Shown: positions 1 through 7,419, counted from the stretch's first letter. The stretch: DNA of 15,597 nucleotides from CAZKGE01 sp964541695 (GCA_964541695.1 CAZIRB010000051.1:1-15597); one strand, 5' to 3'. Numbers and translations are program-made. Notes: generated by a model not told the origin, from the letters alone.

Positions 1-403
1 TCAGCTCGTCCGTGGCGGCCGGCGTGGGCGACGGCGTCGCCTCCGGCCCGAATATCGACTGCGTCGCGGGCGTGGTCGAGGCGGACGGCGCGGAGCCGCT
101 CTGGAAAAACGAGCCGGGGTTGTAGCGCAGGTTGTACACGTACGTGGCGCCCGCGCCGAGCAGCAGGACAAGCGCGCCGGCCAGCGCAAGCAGCATGACC
201 TTCTTTTTGCGCGTTAAACGCTTTTTCTTCGCTTTCTTCCGCGCGGGCTTTTTCGGCGAATCGGAGAAATAATCGGTCGGCAAAAACGCCTCCACGTTAT
301 CTGCCTGCACGCGGTCCTTGTCCGTTTCCGCCATAAACGGCGGCGACGCGCGGCGCTTTTTGGCGCCGTTTCCAAAGATGACGGTCTCGTTGTGCTGATC
401 CAT
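1..403 (-). CDS. N-terminal part of a single-pass membrane protein, possibly LytR-CpsA-Psr (LCP) family; runs off the left edge
   Basis: The open frame starts at an ATG (401-403 on the complement) and continues through base 1, giving 134 codons with no stop. The first ~68 residues are hydrophilic and end in a very basic stretch (KKPARKKAKKKRLTRKKK, residues 51-68). One transmembrane helix follows (about 69-90, VMLLALAGALVLLLGAGATY), then a Ser/Thr/Pro-rich outer linker (101-134, ending ATPSPTPAATDEL). A basic cytoplasmic head, one helix and a TP-rich stalk match the start of many clostridial LCP-family cell-wall polymer ligases, and the neighbours are envelope glycan genes. The catalytic domain is outside the window, so the family call is an inference; another type II membrane enzyme is possible. 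A GGAAAGGA-like ribosome site lies upstream of the ATG and a good promoter at 470-497. Confidence 0.6.
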   Translation of the reverse strand, partial: MDQHNETVIFGNGAKKRRASPPFMAETDKDRVQADNVEAFLPTDYFSDSPKKPARKKAKKKRLTRKKKVMLLALAGALVLLLGAGATYVYNLRYNPGSFFQSGSAPSASTTPATQSIFGPEATPSPTPAATDEL

Positions 404-469
404 ACAGGGGTTTGTTCCTTTCCCGTGATCCCCGTGCGCGAAAGCCGCGCAAAGGGATATGCCACGCTT

Positions 470-497
470 ATTATATCAGAATTAAAACGGTTGTAAC
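470..497 (-). promoter_or_regulatory. Sigma-A-like promoter for the leftward gene at 1-403
   Basis: On the minus strand, GTTACA (492-497, 4/6 to TTGACA) lies 16 bp from a perfect TATAAT (470-475). The start codon is 66 bp downstream. The box sits in an AT-rich island unlike the GC-rich coding sequence around it. Confidence 0.65.
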
Positions 498-570
498 GTC
501 TATCCAAAGATATTTCAAAGTGTTTACATTATTGCCAAGCGGGTTTGGACGAATAATCACGAATTGCTAT

Positions 571-598
571 TTGAAGTTTTAAACGGATGCGGTATAAT
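571..598 (+). promoter_or_regulatory. Sigma-A-like promoter for the GT2-GtrA operon
   Basis: TTGAAG (571-576) is followed after 16 bp by a perfect TATAAT (593-598). The predicted start site near 605 leaves a ~38-nt leader containing AGGAGG (626-631), 11 nt before the ATG at 643. It is arranged back to back with the promoter at 470-497. Confidence 0.7.
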
Positions 599-642
599 AA
601 TTTGCCTATGGGTTTCGTATACTGCAGGAGGATACAGGCGAA

Positions 643-1677
643 ATGATTGTAATTATCCCCGCTTATCAGCCGGACGCGAAACTGGTCAACCTGGTCCGGC
701 GACTGAAACGGGAAACCGACTACGACATCCTGATTGTGGATGATGGCAGCGACGAGCGCTGCCGCGCTGTGTTTAGTGAGGTGTCCGCGCACGCGGTGGT
801 GCTCCGTCATGAGACGAACCGCGGCAAGGGCGCGGCGCTCAAGACCGCGTACGCGTACGCCAAGACCGCGTACGCCGAGGACGAGGGGCTCGTGACCGTC
901 GACGCGGACGGCCAGCACCTGCCGCAAGATATCGTGCGCGTCAGCGAAGCGTGGCAGTCGCAGCCGGACGCGCTGGTGCTCGGCTCCAGGCGTTTTACGG
1001 GCGACGTGCCGTTCAAGAGCCGCGCGGGGAACGCGATTACGCGCGTGGTGTTCGCCGTTTCGACGGGCGTGCGCGTGTTCGATACGCAGACGGGGCTGCG
1101 CGCGTTCTCGGTCAGGCGCATACCGGAGATGCTCGGGCTTTCGGGCGACCGCTACGAGTACGAGATCAACGTGCTGCTGTACGCCACAAAGCACGCCGTC
1201 CCGATCGTCGAGGTGCCGATCGAGACGGTGTACATCAACGAAAACGCCAGCTCGCATTTTCACGCGGTGAGCGACGCCTGGCGCATCTATAAGATGATCC
1301 TGCTGTTTGTGGCAAGCTCGCTGACCTGCGCCGTGCTCGACTACGTTCTTTTGATCGTACTGTCGGCGGCGACGAGCGGGATGCGGTTTTCGCTGCTCAT
1401 CAGTGTTGTGGGCGCAAGGTTGATCAGTTCGTTCGTCAACTTCTGTATCAACCACAACTATGTGTTCCGCAGCGGTGGTGTAAAGGGCAGCGTTTGGAGA
1501 TACTATTCCATGGCGGCGATCCTATTGGCCGTCAACTACGGCCTGATGGAGCTGATGATCCTCATCATGCCGATCGCGGCCGCCAAGATCGTCGTGGAGC
1601 TTTTGATCTACCCGCTGAGCTTTTTGCTCCAGCGCTGGTACGTATTCATCGAAAAGAGAGGAAAGGAAGAGCGGTAA
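643..1677 (+). CDS. Bifunctional GT2 glycosyltransferase / GtrA-family membrane protein
   Basis: 344 aa in two domains. Residues 1-~210 are a GT-A family 2 glycosyltransferase: IPAYQP (5-10), DDGS (33-36), NRGKGAALKTA (59-69), DADGQH with the metal-binding D87 and D89, LGSRRF (113-118) and DTQTGLRAF (147-155). This pattern is close to dolichyl/undecaprenyl-phosphate sugar synthases. Residues ~214-335 form four hydrophobic helices of the GtrA family, including FVNFCINHNYVF (264-275). GT2 enzymes of this type charge undecaprenyl phosphate with a sugar on the inner face, and GtrA proteins are thought to help flip such lipid-linked sugars; a fusion would couple the two steps. Start: AGGAGG 11 nt upstream. 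It is the first gene of an operon, with the next ATG 7 nt after its stop. The sugar cannot be read from the sequence. Confidence 0.9.
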   Translation: MIVIIPAYQPDAKLVNLVRRLKRETDYDILIVDDGSDERCRAVFSEVSAHAVVLRHETNRGKGAALKTAYAYAKTAYAEDEGLVTVDADGQHLPQDIVRVSEAWQSQPDALVLGSRRFTGDVPFKSRAGNAITRVVFAVSTGVRVFDTQTGLRAFSVRRIPEMLGLSGDRYEYEINVLLYATKHAVPIVEVPIETVYINENASSHFHAVSDAWRIYKMILLFVASSLTCAVLDYVLLIVLSAATSGMRFSLLISVVGARLISSFVNFCINHNYVFRSGGVKGSVWRYYSMAAILLAVNYGLMELMILIMPIAAAKIVVELLIYPLSFLLQRWYVFIEKRGKEER

Positions 1678-1684
1678 GGGCCGA

Positions 1685-2737
1685 ATGGAGAGCGGGAACG
1701 GTTCGACGAGAGGCAAGCGGATTCTGGGAATGGTGATCGCCGACTTTTTCATTTTCGCGGTGCTGCTGCTCACGTTTGCATACTTCCACCACGTGCGCGT
1801 GGACCGGATGCAGCCCGTCGAGATCCTTTCCGCAAACACGCCCGCGCCCGTCCTTGTGCCCGCGGCCACGCCGACGCCGGAGGGCGATCTGCCCGCCATC
1901 GCGCCTGTCGCTACGCCGGACCCGAACGACCTGTTGAAGGGCAAGTACGCCGACCGGTTCACGCGCGGCGGCGTCGTGCGCGACGGGAACAGCTACAAAA
2001 GCGAGAACGTGTCCGTCACGCTCGAGAAGGTTGAAACCGGGAAGGTGACCTATTACGTGGCGGACATCTATGTGCGCGACGTGACGTGCCTCCGTACGGC
2101 CGTCGCGCTCGAGCACATCGACTTTAACCGCATGCCCACGCTCGAAATGGCCACCCTCAACGGCGCGGTCGCCGCCATATCCGGCGACTATTTCGCGTTC
2201 CGCAAGAGCGGCAACGTCGCGGTGCGCAACGGCCGCGAATGGATCCGCAAGGAGCCGCTCGCCTCCGACATCCTCGTGCTGTATACCGACGGCACCATGG
2301 AAGCGTACTGCGCCTATAACGACCCGGACCTCGACGCGATCTACGCGCGCGGACCGTACCAGATCTGGTGCTTCGGGCCGGTGCTGCTGACCGGCGGCGA
2401 GGTTCCCAAGAGCTACAACACGACCGTCGGCGGCCTGAACCCGCGCGCGGCCATCGGCTACTACGAGCCGGGCCATTACTGCTTCGTACTGGTCGACGGG
2501 CGGCAGAAGAACTACTCCGTCGGCATGACGATTCCGGAGCTGTCCAACCTGTTCTACAGCCTGGGCTGCGAGCTCGCGTTTAACCTCGACGGCGGCGACA
2601 CGGCGGTGATGACGTTCAACGACGAGGTCGCAAGCCACCCCGAGGGCGGGGAAGCGCGCGATGTCAGCGATATCATCTACGTGGCCGAGCCGCTTTTGAG
2701 CGCGTCGTATCTGGAACAGCCCCAGGGCGCGCAATAG
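1685..2737 (+). CDS. Phosphodiester glycosidase (NAGPA/DUF2233 family), membrane-anchored
   Basis: 350 aa. Residues 13-34 form one N-terminal helix (signal anchor), then a Pro/Ala/Thr-rich linker (50-80) and an extracytoplasmic domain (~105-335). That domain has the hallmarks of the NAGPA family: AISGDYF (164-170), NPRAAIGY (252-259), LVDGRQ (269-274) and AFNLDGGDTAVM (298-309). Family members hydrolyse sugar phosphodiesters such as the GlcNAc-1-phosphodiester cap in the mammalian uncovering enzyme; bacterial members are usually linked to surface polysaccharides or teichoic-acid-like polymers, so a role in trimming a phosphodiester-linked envelope glycan is inferred. It follows the GT2-GtrA gene by 7 nt and is probably cotranscribed, with purine-rich sequence (GGAAAGGAAGAG) in the tail of the upstream gene as the likely ribosome site. 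No truncation is seen. Confidence 0.88.
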   Translation: MESGNGSTRGKRILGMVIADFFIFAVLLLTFAYFHHVRVDRMQPVEILSANTPAPVLVPAATPTPEGDLPAIAPVATPDPNDLLKGKYADRFTRGGVVRDGNSYKSENVSVTLEKVETGKVTYYVADIYVRDVTCLRTAVALEHIDFNRMPTLEMATLNGAVAAISGDYFAFRKSGNVAVRNGREWIRKEPLASDILVLYTDGTMEAYCAYNDPDLDAIYARGPYQIWCFGPVLLTGGEVPKSYNTTVGGLNPRAAIGYYEPGHYCFVLVDGRQKNYSVGMTIPELSNLFYSLGCELAFNLDGGDTAVMTFNDEVASHPEGGEARDVSDIIYVAEPLLSASYLEQPQGAQ

Positions 2738-2783
2738 CCGAACGCTTCGGGGAAGAGACGTACACACGGGAGGGGGAGCACCC

Positions 2784-3059
2784 ATGAGAGGGATCCGCGC
2801 GATTCCGCACCTGACGCTGATACTGAGCACGATGTGCCTCGTTCTGTTCGTGCTGGACAAAGTCAACAGCAACATGCGCTTTATGATGAACGAGATCACC
2901 AAGTGGGTGGTCGCGGCGCTGTCCGTCTGCGCGATCATCACGTCCGTGCTCTGCATCGGCGGGTACCTGCGCGCCGACGAGGCACAGGAGGCCGCGGAGC
3001 GGGCTAGGCGTCTCGGCATCGACCCGGACAAGCCGCAGGGGCCGCGGACGCTGCGCTAG
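2784..3059 (+). CDS. Small two-helix membrane protein, unknown function
   Basis: 91 aa, family not recognised. Two hydrophobic segments (about 10-25 and 41-60) are joined by a short polar loop (KVNSNMRFMMNEITK). The C-terminal tail (61-91) is charged and hydrophilic, beginning YLRADEAQEAAERARR and probably helical. The start has a strong ribosome site (GGGAGGGGGAG) just upstream, which with the 46-nt gap after the phosphodiester glycosidase supports a real third gene of this operon. The stop codon TAG (3057-3059) overlaps the stop of the convergent gene at 3056-3340 within one CTAG. With its neighbours it may be an accessory factor for envelope glycan work, but nothing in the protein shows this. 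Confidence 0.75.
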   Translation: MRGIRAIPHLTLILSTMCLVLFVLDKVNSNMRFMMNEITKWVVAALSVCAIITSVLCIGGYLRADEAQEAAERARRLGIDPDKPQGPRTLR

Positions 3060-3340
3060 CAGCGGGGCCCGCGCGGGGTGTTGAGCGCGTCGAAGGCGCC
3101 GTTGCTCGCCAGCGAAACGACCATCGCGTTGATTGGGACGATGGCCGTGTTGGCCAGCGTCAGCCCGGATGTAAATCCCGTGGCAAGCAGCAGCAGCACG
3201 ACCGCGACAAGGTATGAGAATATCCGCGTCGGCACACGCTTGCAGCAGGGGATGTCCTTCATAAATTGCGTTACAATGCCCGTCGCCAGCACGGACCCGC
3301 CGTAGGTCGTCAGGCTTTGCCAAGTCATCAGTTGATCCAT
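3056..3340 (-). CDS. Small holin-like integral membrane protein
   Basis: 94 aa with three probable membrane segments (about 8-28, 40-59 and 61-86). A short basic loop carries a conserved-looking Pro/Lys cluster (KDIPCCKRVPTR, 28-39), and the protein ends near NGAFDAL. The pattern of a helix, then a P-x-x-K-x-P-T-R-I-F/W-S-Y loop, then two helices ending in SLA-NGAFDA resembles small membrane proteins found in Clostridia and their phages, sometimes labelled holin-like. The match is from memory of the pattern, so function stays open. No clear Shine-Dalgarno site precedes the ATG. It is a single gene, convergent with and overlapping by 4 bp the plus-strand operon. No phage genes surround it. Confidence 0.65.
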   Translation of the reverse strand: MDQLMTWQSLTTYGGSVLATGIVTQFMKDIPCCKRVPTRIFSYLVAVVLLLLATGFTSGLTLANTAIVPINAMVVSLASNGAFDALNTPRGPRC

Positions 3341-3373
3341 ACCAATATGATATGTAGCTTGTCACAGCGATGT

Positions 3374-3407
3374 GAAAAACACGGGATCGGGCTTTTGCCC
3401 GCTCCCG
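3374..3407 (-). terminator. Probable intrinsic terminator on the minus strand
   Basis: A hairpin with an 11-bp stem and one mismatch (CGGGATCGGGC 3382-3392, GCCCGCTCCCG 3397-3407, loop TTTT) is followed on the minus strand by TGTTTTTC (complement of 3374-3381). It could stop transcripts from the exporter operon (last stop at 3828) before the small gene at 3340. Confidence 0.55.
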
Positions 3408-3446
3408 CGTAGTCCGTTAAAAAACCAGTTTTTTGACGGGATAACC

Positions 3447-3489
3447 GCTTTTTGCCTCTCGTCCTTCGGACTCCCGGGCGGCAAAAAGC
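3447..3489. repeat. Inverted repeat able to form a branched hairpin
   Basis: GCTTTTTGCC (3447-3456) pairs perfectly with GGCAAAAAGC (3480-3489). Between them lies a small GTCC-TTC-GGAC hairpin. On either side are further dyads: AAAAAA/TTTTTT around 3420-3434, CCGCCCC/GGGGCGG around 3499-3515, and GGGCTGCGGCCC near 3561-3572. No gene is visible in 3408-3597; it may hold a structured RNA or another repeat type. Confidence 0.5.
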
Positions 3490-3597
3490 ACGAGGAACCC
3501 GCCCCTAGGGGGCGGTCCGTTGCGCCGGCAAAGCCGACACAGCCGGAATCGATGGGTTGAGGGCTGCGGCCCTTAAAATCCCGGAACTTTTTTGACA

Positions 3598-3629
3598 GGG
3601 AGCACACGCCCTTTTCGGCGTGTGCTCCC
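3598..3629. other. Perfect 13-bp hairpin, possibly a weak terminator
   Basis: GGGAGCACACGCC (3598-3610) and GGCGTGTGCTCCC (3617-3629) pair perfectly around loop CTTTTC. On the plus strand it is followed only by TTGTT; on the minus strand by TGTCAAAAAAG. Neither is a good U-tract, so the terminator role is uncertain. It directly abuts repeat copy A. Confidence 0.5.
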
Positions 3630-3756
3630 TTGTTCACCGGCCTGCGCTTCGCTTCATCGACCCCTTGGAACCCGCAGGAAAACATGCGGAATTATTTGGG
3701 TTTCCAAAGGGACGTGTCCCTTTGGCAGAGGGTTTGGGGGACAGAGTCCCCCAAAC
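3627..3756 (+). repeat. Composite palindromic repeat, copy A
   Basis: It begins with the shared module CCTGCGCTTCGCTTCATC (3641-3658). Next comes palindrome 2 after TTTGGGTTT, stem CCAAAGGGAC/GTCCCTTTGG (3704-3713 and 3716-3725), then palindrome 3, stem GTTTGGGGGAC/GTCCCCCAAAC (3732-3742 and 3746-3756). The same modules recur at 8902-9130, 11655-11836 and 12548-12723. Confidence 0.8.
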
Positions 3757-3827
3757 GTACCTCGTACCTCACACCTCGCCCTCCGTACCCCGTACCCCGT
3801 ATCCCCGTACTCCGTGCCCCCGTCCCC
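3757..3827. repeat. Degenerate short tandem tract (CCGTACCC-like)
   Basis: A C-rich, low-complexity run between repeat copy A and the permease stop codon, built from imperfect CCGTACCC / CCGTATCC / CCGTGCCC units. Similar G-rich tracts (the opposite strand) border the repeat copies near 8762-8801 and 12495-12535. Confidence 0.6.
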
Positions 3828-4994
3828 TTACCGCCGCTGCAGCGCGTCGATGGGGGTGAGTTTGCTGGCCTTGGCGGCGGGATAGCTGCCGAACAGCACG
3901 CCGATGGCGATGCAGAAGAGCATGGCGTAGGCGGCGGCGGGGCCGTACATGGTGATGCCGTAGCCGGACAGCACGGCGAACAGCTTCAGCCCGAGCGCGG
4001 AGACGCCGAGGCCGATCGCGCCGCCGGTGAGCGAGAGCACGCAGGCCTCGATCAAAAACTGCATCAGGATATGCAGCCGGCGCGCGCCGATCGCCTTACG
4101 GATGCCGATCTCGCGCGTGCGCTCGGCGACCGACACGAGCATGATGTTCATAATGCCGATGCCGCCGACGAGCAGTGAAATGGCGGATATGCCGCCGAGC
4201 ATCAGCGAGAGCGTGCTCATGACGTCGTCGAGCGTGTCGAGCAGCTCGGACATGTTGTAGACGCTGTAGGAGTCCTCGTCGCCGGTGAGCGAATAGAGGC
4301 GGTACTCGGTGAGCGCCTGCGCGAGCTCGACGTCCTCGGCGGAGCGGGCCTTGATGTAGCAGGTCGTGATGGCGGTCGAGTCGGAGACGCGCTGCGCGGT
4401 CGTGAGCGGCAGCAAAACGCGCGAGTCGAGGGAACCTGCGAGCGTGGAGCCGCTCTCCTCGAGCAGGCCGACGATCGTGAACGTGTGGCTGCTCATCTGG
4501 AACGTCTTGCCGATCACGTCGTAGCTCTCGAACAGCTCCCCGGCGATGTCGATGCCGATCACGGCCACATCGGTGCGCCATTCGATGTCCGACGCGACGA
4601 TGCCGCGGCCGGCCTGCACGGCGAGGTTCGACACGCTCATATAGTTGTCCGTGACGCCGAGCGCGGAGACGGAGAGGTAGTTGCTGCCGGCGCGCGCGGT
4701 GGAGCTGACGGTCAGGTACGGCGAAACGGCGGCGATGGCCTCGTACTGGTCGAGGACCATGAAGTCGTCGGCCGTCAGCGAGACGTCCTCGTCGGTCACC
4801 ATCGCGGTGATGAGGTCGGTGCCCATCTCGGAGATCGCGGACGTGATCGTGCTCGTCGTGCTCTGGCCGAGGGAGACGAGCATCACGACGCTCATCACGC
4901 CGATGATAATACCGAGCATGGTCAGAAACGAGCGCATCTTGTTGGCGAGCGTGGAGCGGATGGCGAGCCGCAGCGTGTTTAAAAACATGGTCAT
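3828..4994 (-). CDS. MacB/FtsX-type ABC transporter permease
   Basis: 388 aa, normal length for a stand-alone MacB-like permease. A first helix (about 22-42, LTMLGIIIGVMSVVMLVSLG) is followed by a large outer MacB-type domain (~45-255). Three C-terminal helices form the FtsX domain; the second helix leads into the family hallmark SVAERTREIGIRKAIGARR. These transporters do not carry substrate through a channel but drive an outer adaptor by mechanotransmission, exporting peptides, lipoproteins, siderophores or drugs. The start ATG at 4992-4994 overlaps the ATPase stop by 4 bp (ATGA), a sign of translational coupling; an ATG two codons later (4988) is the alternative. Last gene of the adaptor/ATPase/permease operon. 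The substrate is unknown; the surface protein and beta-helix lipoprotein nearby are candidate partners. Confidence 0.93.
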   Translation of the reverse strand: MTMFLNTLRLAIRSTLANKMRSFLTMLGIIIGVMSVVMLVSLGQSTTSTITSAISEMGTDLITAMVTDEDVSLTADDFMVLDQYEAIAAVSPYLTVSSTARAGSNYLSVSALGVTDNYMSVSNLAVQAGRGIVASDIEWRTDVAVIGIDIAGELFESYDVIGKTFQMSSHTFTIVGLLEESGSTLAGSLDSRVLLPLTTAQRVSDSTAITTCYIKARSAEDVELAQALTEYRLYSLTGDEDSYSVYNMSELLDTLDDVMSTLSLMLGGISAISLLVGGIGIMNIMLVSVAERTREIGIRKAIGARRLHILMQFLIEACVLSLTGGAIGLGVSALGLKLFAVLSGYGITMYGPAAAYAMLFCIAIGVLFGSYPAAKASKLTPIDALQRR

Positions 4995-5677
4995 GCCTCG
5001 TTCGCCTCCTCCAGCGTATGATATAGCTTCCCGTCGCGCACGTAGACCGTGCGCTGCGCCTGTTTGGCCAGCTCCTGGTTATGCGTGATCATCACGATCG
5101 TATGCTCCTGCTCGGCGAGGCGGCAGATGAGCCGCATGATCTCGCTGCCGGACTTGGAGTCGAGGTTGCCCGTCGGCTCGTCGGCGAGGATCACCTTGGC
5201 GTTGCTGGCAAGCGCCCGCGCGATTGCGACGCGCTGCTGCTGGCCGCCGGAGAGCTGCGAGGGCAGGTGCTGCATGCGGTTACCCAGCCCGACCATGTCG
5301 AGCGCGGCCTTGGCCCGCTCGATGCGGCGCCTGGCGGAGCATCGCTGGTAGATCAGCGGCAGCTCGACGTTCTCGAGCGCGGTCATCCGGTCGAGCAGGT
5401 TGAACTGCTGGAACACGAAGCCGACCTTCTTGCTGCGGATGCGCGAGAGCTCGCGGTCGGAGCAGGCGAACACGTCGACGCCGTCGAGGAAGTAGCTGCC
5501 GTCGTCGGGCAGGTCGAGGCAGCCCATCGTGTTCATGAGCGTCGTCTTGCCGGAGCCGGACGGTCCGCACACCGCGACGAACTCGCCCTTCTGCACATGC
5601 AGCGACACGTCGCTGAGCGCGTGGACAGCCTCGTCGCCGACGACATAGGTCTTGTAGATATGCTCAAGGCGGATCAT
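4991..5677 (-). CDS. ABC transporter ATP-binding protein, MacB/LolD type
   Basis: 228 aa, complete nucleotide-binding domain. Walker A GPSGSGKT (38-45), Q-loop FQQFNLL (89-95), signature LSGGQQQRVAIARAL (142-156), Walker B VILADEPTGNLDS (162-174) and switch histidine H199 (MITHN) are all present, so it should be active. The LADEPTGNLDS form is typical of the MacB/LolD branch. It powers the permease encoded immediately downstream (4-bp overlap). A GGGAGGG ribosome site precedes the ATG, and the adaptor gene ends 15 bp upstream. Confidence 0.95.
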   Translation of the reverse strand: MIRLEHIYKTYVVGDEAVHALSDVSLHVQKGEFVAVCGPSGSGKTTLMNTMGCLDLPDDGSYFLDGVDVFACSDRELSRIRSKKVGFVFQQFNLLDRMTALENVELPLIYQRCSARRRIERAKAALDMVGLGNRMQHLPSQLSGGQQQRVAIARALASNAKVILADEPTGNLDSKSGSEIMRLICRLAEQEHTIVMITHNQELAKQAQRTVYVRDGKLYHTLEEANEA

Positions 5678-5692
5678 ACGGCGTCCCTCCCG

Positions 5693-7390
5693 TCAACCCG
5701 GGAAGTTGCCGCCGCCCTGCATGCCGCCGCCGGGCATGTTGCCGCCGGGGTAGCCGCCGCCGGAATAGCTGTTGCCGCGGCCGCTGCTGCTGAAGCTGGC
5801 GCCGCCCTGCATGCCCATGCCGCCCTGCGTGAACATGGTCGTCGTCGAATCGTCGCTCGAGTAGACGGAGGTCGTGGTCCGCTGCGGCACCCAGATCAGG
5901 TCGCCGGCGGAGAGGCCCTCGGCCGTGACGACGATGTAGGAGCCGTCGGACATGCCCGTCGTCACCGTGAGGCGCTCAAGCGACGCGATGTCGAACTCGG
6001 TCTCGTTCTTCGCCGCGCCGGCCGCAACGTCGTCCCCGCAGAGCAGCAGATAGGCCGTGTCGCCCTCGTACTGCACGGCGTTGACCGACACGATGGTCGT
6101 TTGCCCGCTGGTCTCGGTCGTGATCGCGGCCGAGGCGGTCATGCCCGGGTACGCGCCCGCGATCGGGTCGGTCGTGATCGTGACGGTGTAGCTGGTCACA
6201 TAGCTGCCGCTGCCGGCGAACGAGATGTTCGTGACCTTGCCGGTGAATTCCTGGTCCTCGAGCGCGTCCAATGTGACGGCGACGTCCTGGCCGAGCTTGA
6301 CGGACGCGATGTCCAGCTCGTCGACGGCGAGCGTGATCTCATAGCCGTCGGTGCCGGACAGCACGCACAGCGCCCCGCCCGCGTCGACCTCGTCGCCCGC
6401 GTCGACGGACAGCGTGGCGAGTATGCCGTCGTTTTCCGCGCGGACGACGAGCGCGTCCTGCGTGTCCTCGATCTGTTCGAGCAGGTCGGCCTCGGTCTCC
6501 TTATAGGACAGGTAATCGTCGGACGGCGCGCCGTCCGAGAGCCGGAACAGCGTCTTGCCGGACTTGACGGACTGGTTCAGCTCAACCTTGACGCTCTCAA
6601 TGCGGCCCGCGGAGGCCGTCACGTCGACGTGCTCGTTGACGTCGAGCGCGCCGGTCCCGAGCGTCTCGCCGGACGCGTTGGACACAGTGGCCGCGGCGCC
6701 CACGTCGTAGTCGTCGGTGTCGATCATGACCGTGGCGCGGCCGACCGAAATATCGGTGACGCGCCCGTCGATCGTGTCGCCTGCGACGGAGACGGTCACC
6801 TCGTCGTATTTTTTCATGCCGCTCGGCGCGTCGATGACGACCTTCATCTTGCCGTCGGTCGAGATGACGCACAGGGTCCCGACGTCCTCGCACAGGTCGC
6901 CCGCATTGGCGTTGATCACCTTGACCACGCCGGCCTGCTCCGCTTTGATCGAGAGCGACGAGCGCGTCTGATCCACGGTGGCAAGGTCCTCCTGCACGTC
7001 GGCGAGCTGGTCGCGCAGGTCGTCGAGCGTGTCCTTGAGCGCGGTCGACGACAGCGTCATGACGATGTCGCCCTCCTTGACCGCGTCGCCCGCGGCGAAG
7101 TTGACGCTCTCGACCTTCACGTCGTCGGCCGCGGTCACGGTCTGCAGGTGCAGCGACGAAAGCGTGCCGCTGCCGGAGACCGTCGAGCGGATCTCGCCCT
7201 CGGACACGGCCGTCGCCCGGTAGGTCAGCACGCTCGTGATCTCGGCCTGTTTGCCCAGGCTCGAGAACAGAAAGAGGATGGCCGCAACGACCAGCACGGC
7301 GACGCCGCCGGCAATACAAATGGTACGGATGCGCTTCTTGCGCCGTTTGTCCCGGATCGCCGCAGCGTATCCGTTCTCCGCATGTTCCAT
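5693..7390 (-). CDS. MacA/HlyD-type membrane fusion (adaptor) protein, enlarged by tandem lipoyl-like modules
   Basis: 565 aa, well above the ~350-420 aa usual for a MacA-type adaptor. One N-terminal helix (23-43) anchors it, with a basic cytoplasmic head. Four half-lipoyl motifs are visible: 86-114 (VTAADDVKVE...EGDIVMTLSS), 147-178, 257-285 (VTASAGRIES...SGKTLFRLSD) and 314-345. The halves of each pair are separated by a short helical hairpin (about 116-143 and 295-313). This reads as a duplicated adaptor core. A beta-barrel/membrane-proximal region follows (350-500). The tail (522-565) is rich in Gly, Met and Ser (GGMGMQGG, GGNMPGGGMQGGGN) and probably disordered. First gene of the operon; GGGGAGG lies 7 nt before the ATG. 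Transcription is predicted from the response-regulator-type promoter at 7420-7452. Confidence 0.92.
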   Translation of the reverse strand: MEHAENGYAAAIRDKRRKKRIRTICIAGGVAVLVVAAILFLFSSLGKQAEITSVLTYRATAVSEGEIRSTVSGSGTLSSLHLQTVTAADDVKVESVNFAAGDAVKEGDIVMTLSSTALKDTLDDLRDQLADVQEDLATVDQTRSSLSIKAEQAGVVKVINANAGDLCEDVGTLCVISTDGKMKVVIDAPSGMKKYDEVTVSVAGDTIDGRVTDISVGRATVMIDTDDYDVGAAATVSNASGETLGTGALDVNEHVDVTASAGRIESVKVELNQSVKSGKTLFRLSDGAPSDDYLSYKETEADLLEQIEDTQDALVVRAENDGILATLSVDAGDEVDAGGALCVLSGTDGYEITLAVDELDIASVKLGQDVAVTLDALEDQEFTGKVTNISFAGSGSYVTSYTVTITTDPIAGAYPGMTASAAITTETSGQTTIVSVNAVQYEGDTAYLLLCGDDVAAGAAKNETEFDIASLERLTVTTGMSDGSYIVVTAEGLSAGDLIWVPQRTTTSVYSSDDSTTTMFTQGGMGMQGGASFSSSGRGNSYSGGGYPGGNMPGGGMQGGGNFPG

Positions 7391-7419
7391 GGATAGACCT
7401 CCCCGATAAATTCGATTCC

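Noticed and set aside
529..1455. 308-codon minus-strand open frame opposite the GT2-GtrA gene
   Set aside because: His/Arg-rich translation, antisense to a gene with all GT2 motifs; its own start lies inside that gene.
1646..3031. 461-codon minus-strand open frame opposite the phosphodiester glycosidase
   Set aside because: Shadow frame; no domains, and it crosses two plus-strand genes with ribosome sites.
3056..3340. Prophage remnant, from the holin-like protein
   Set aside because: No endolysin, structural, integrase or attachment sequences are nearby; similar small membrane proteins also occur as chromosomal single genes.
3362..3375. Perfect TCACA-N4-TGTGA dyad as a CRP-type operator
   Set aside because: CRP-type sites are TGTGA-N6-TCACA; here the half-sites are reversed with a 4-bp spacer, and part of it overlaps the terminator tail. 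It may be chance.
5081..7396. 771-codon plus-strand open frame opposite the adaptor and ATPase genes
   Set aside because: It is antisense to two well-supported genes with clear motifs; its Arg/Ala/Val/Asp-rich, domain-free translation is typical of frames kept open by high GC at third codon positions.
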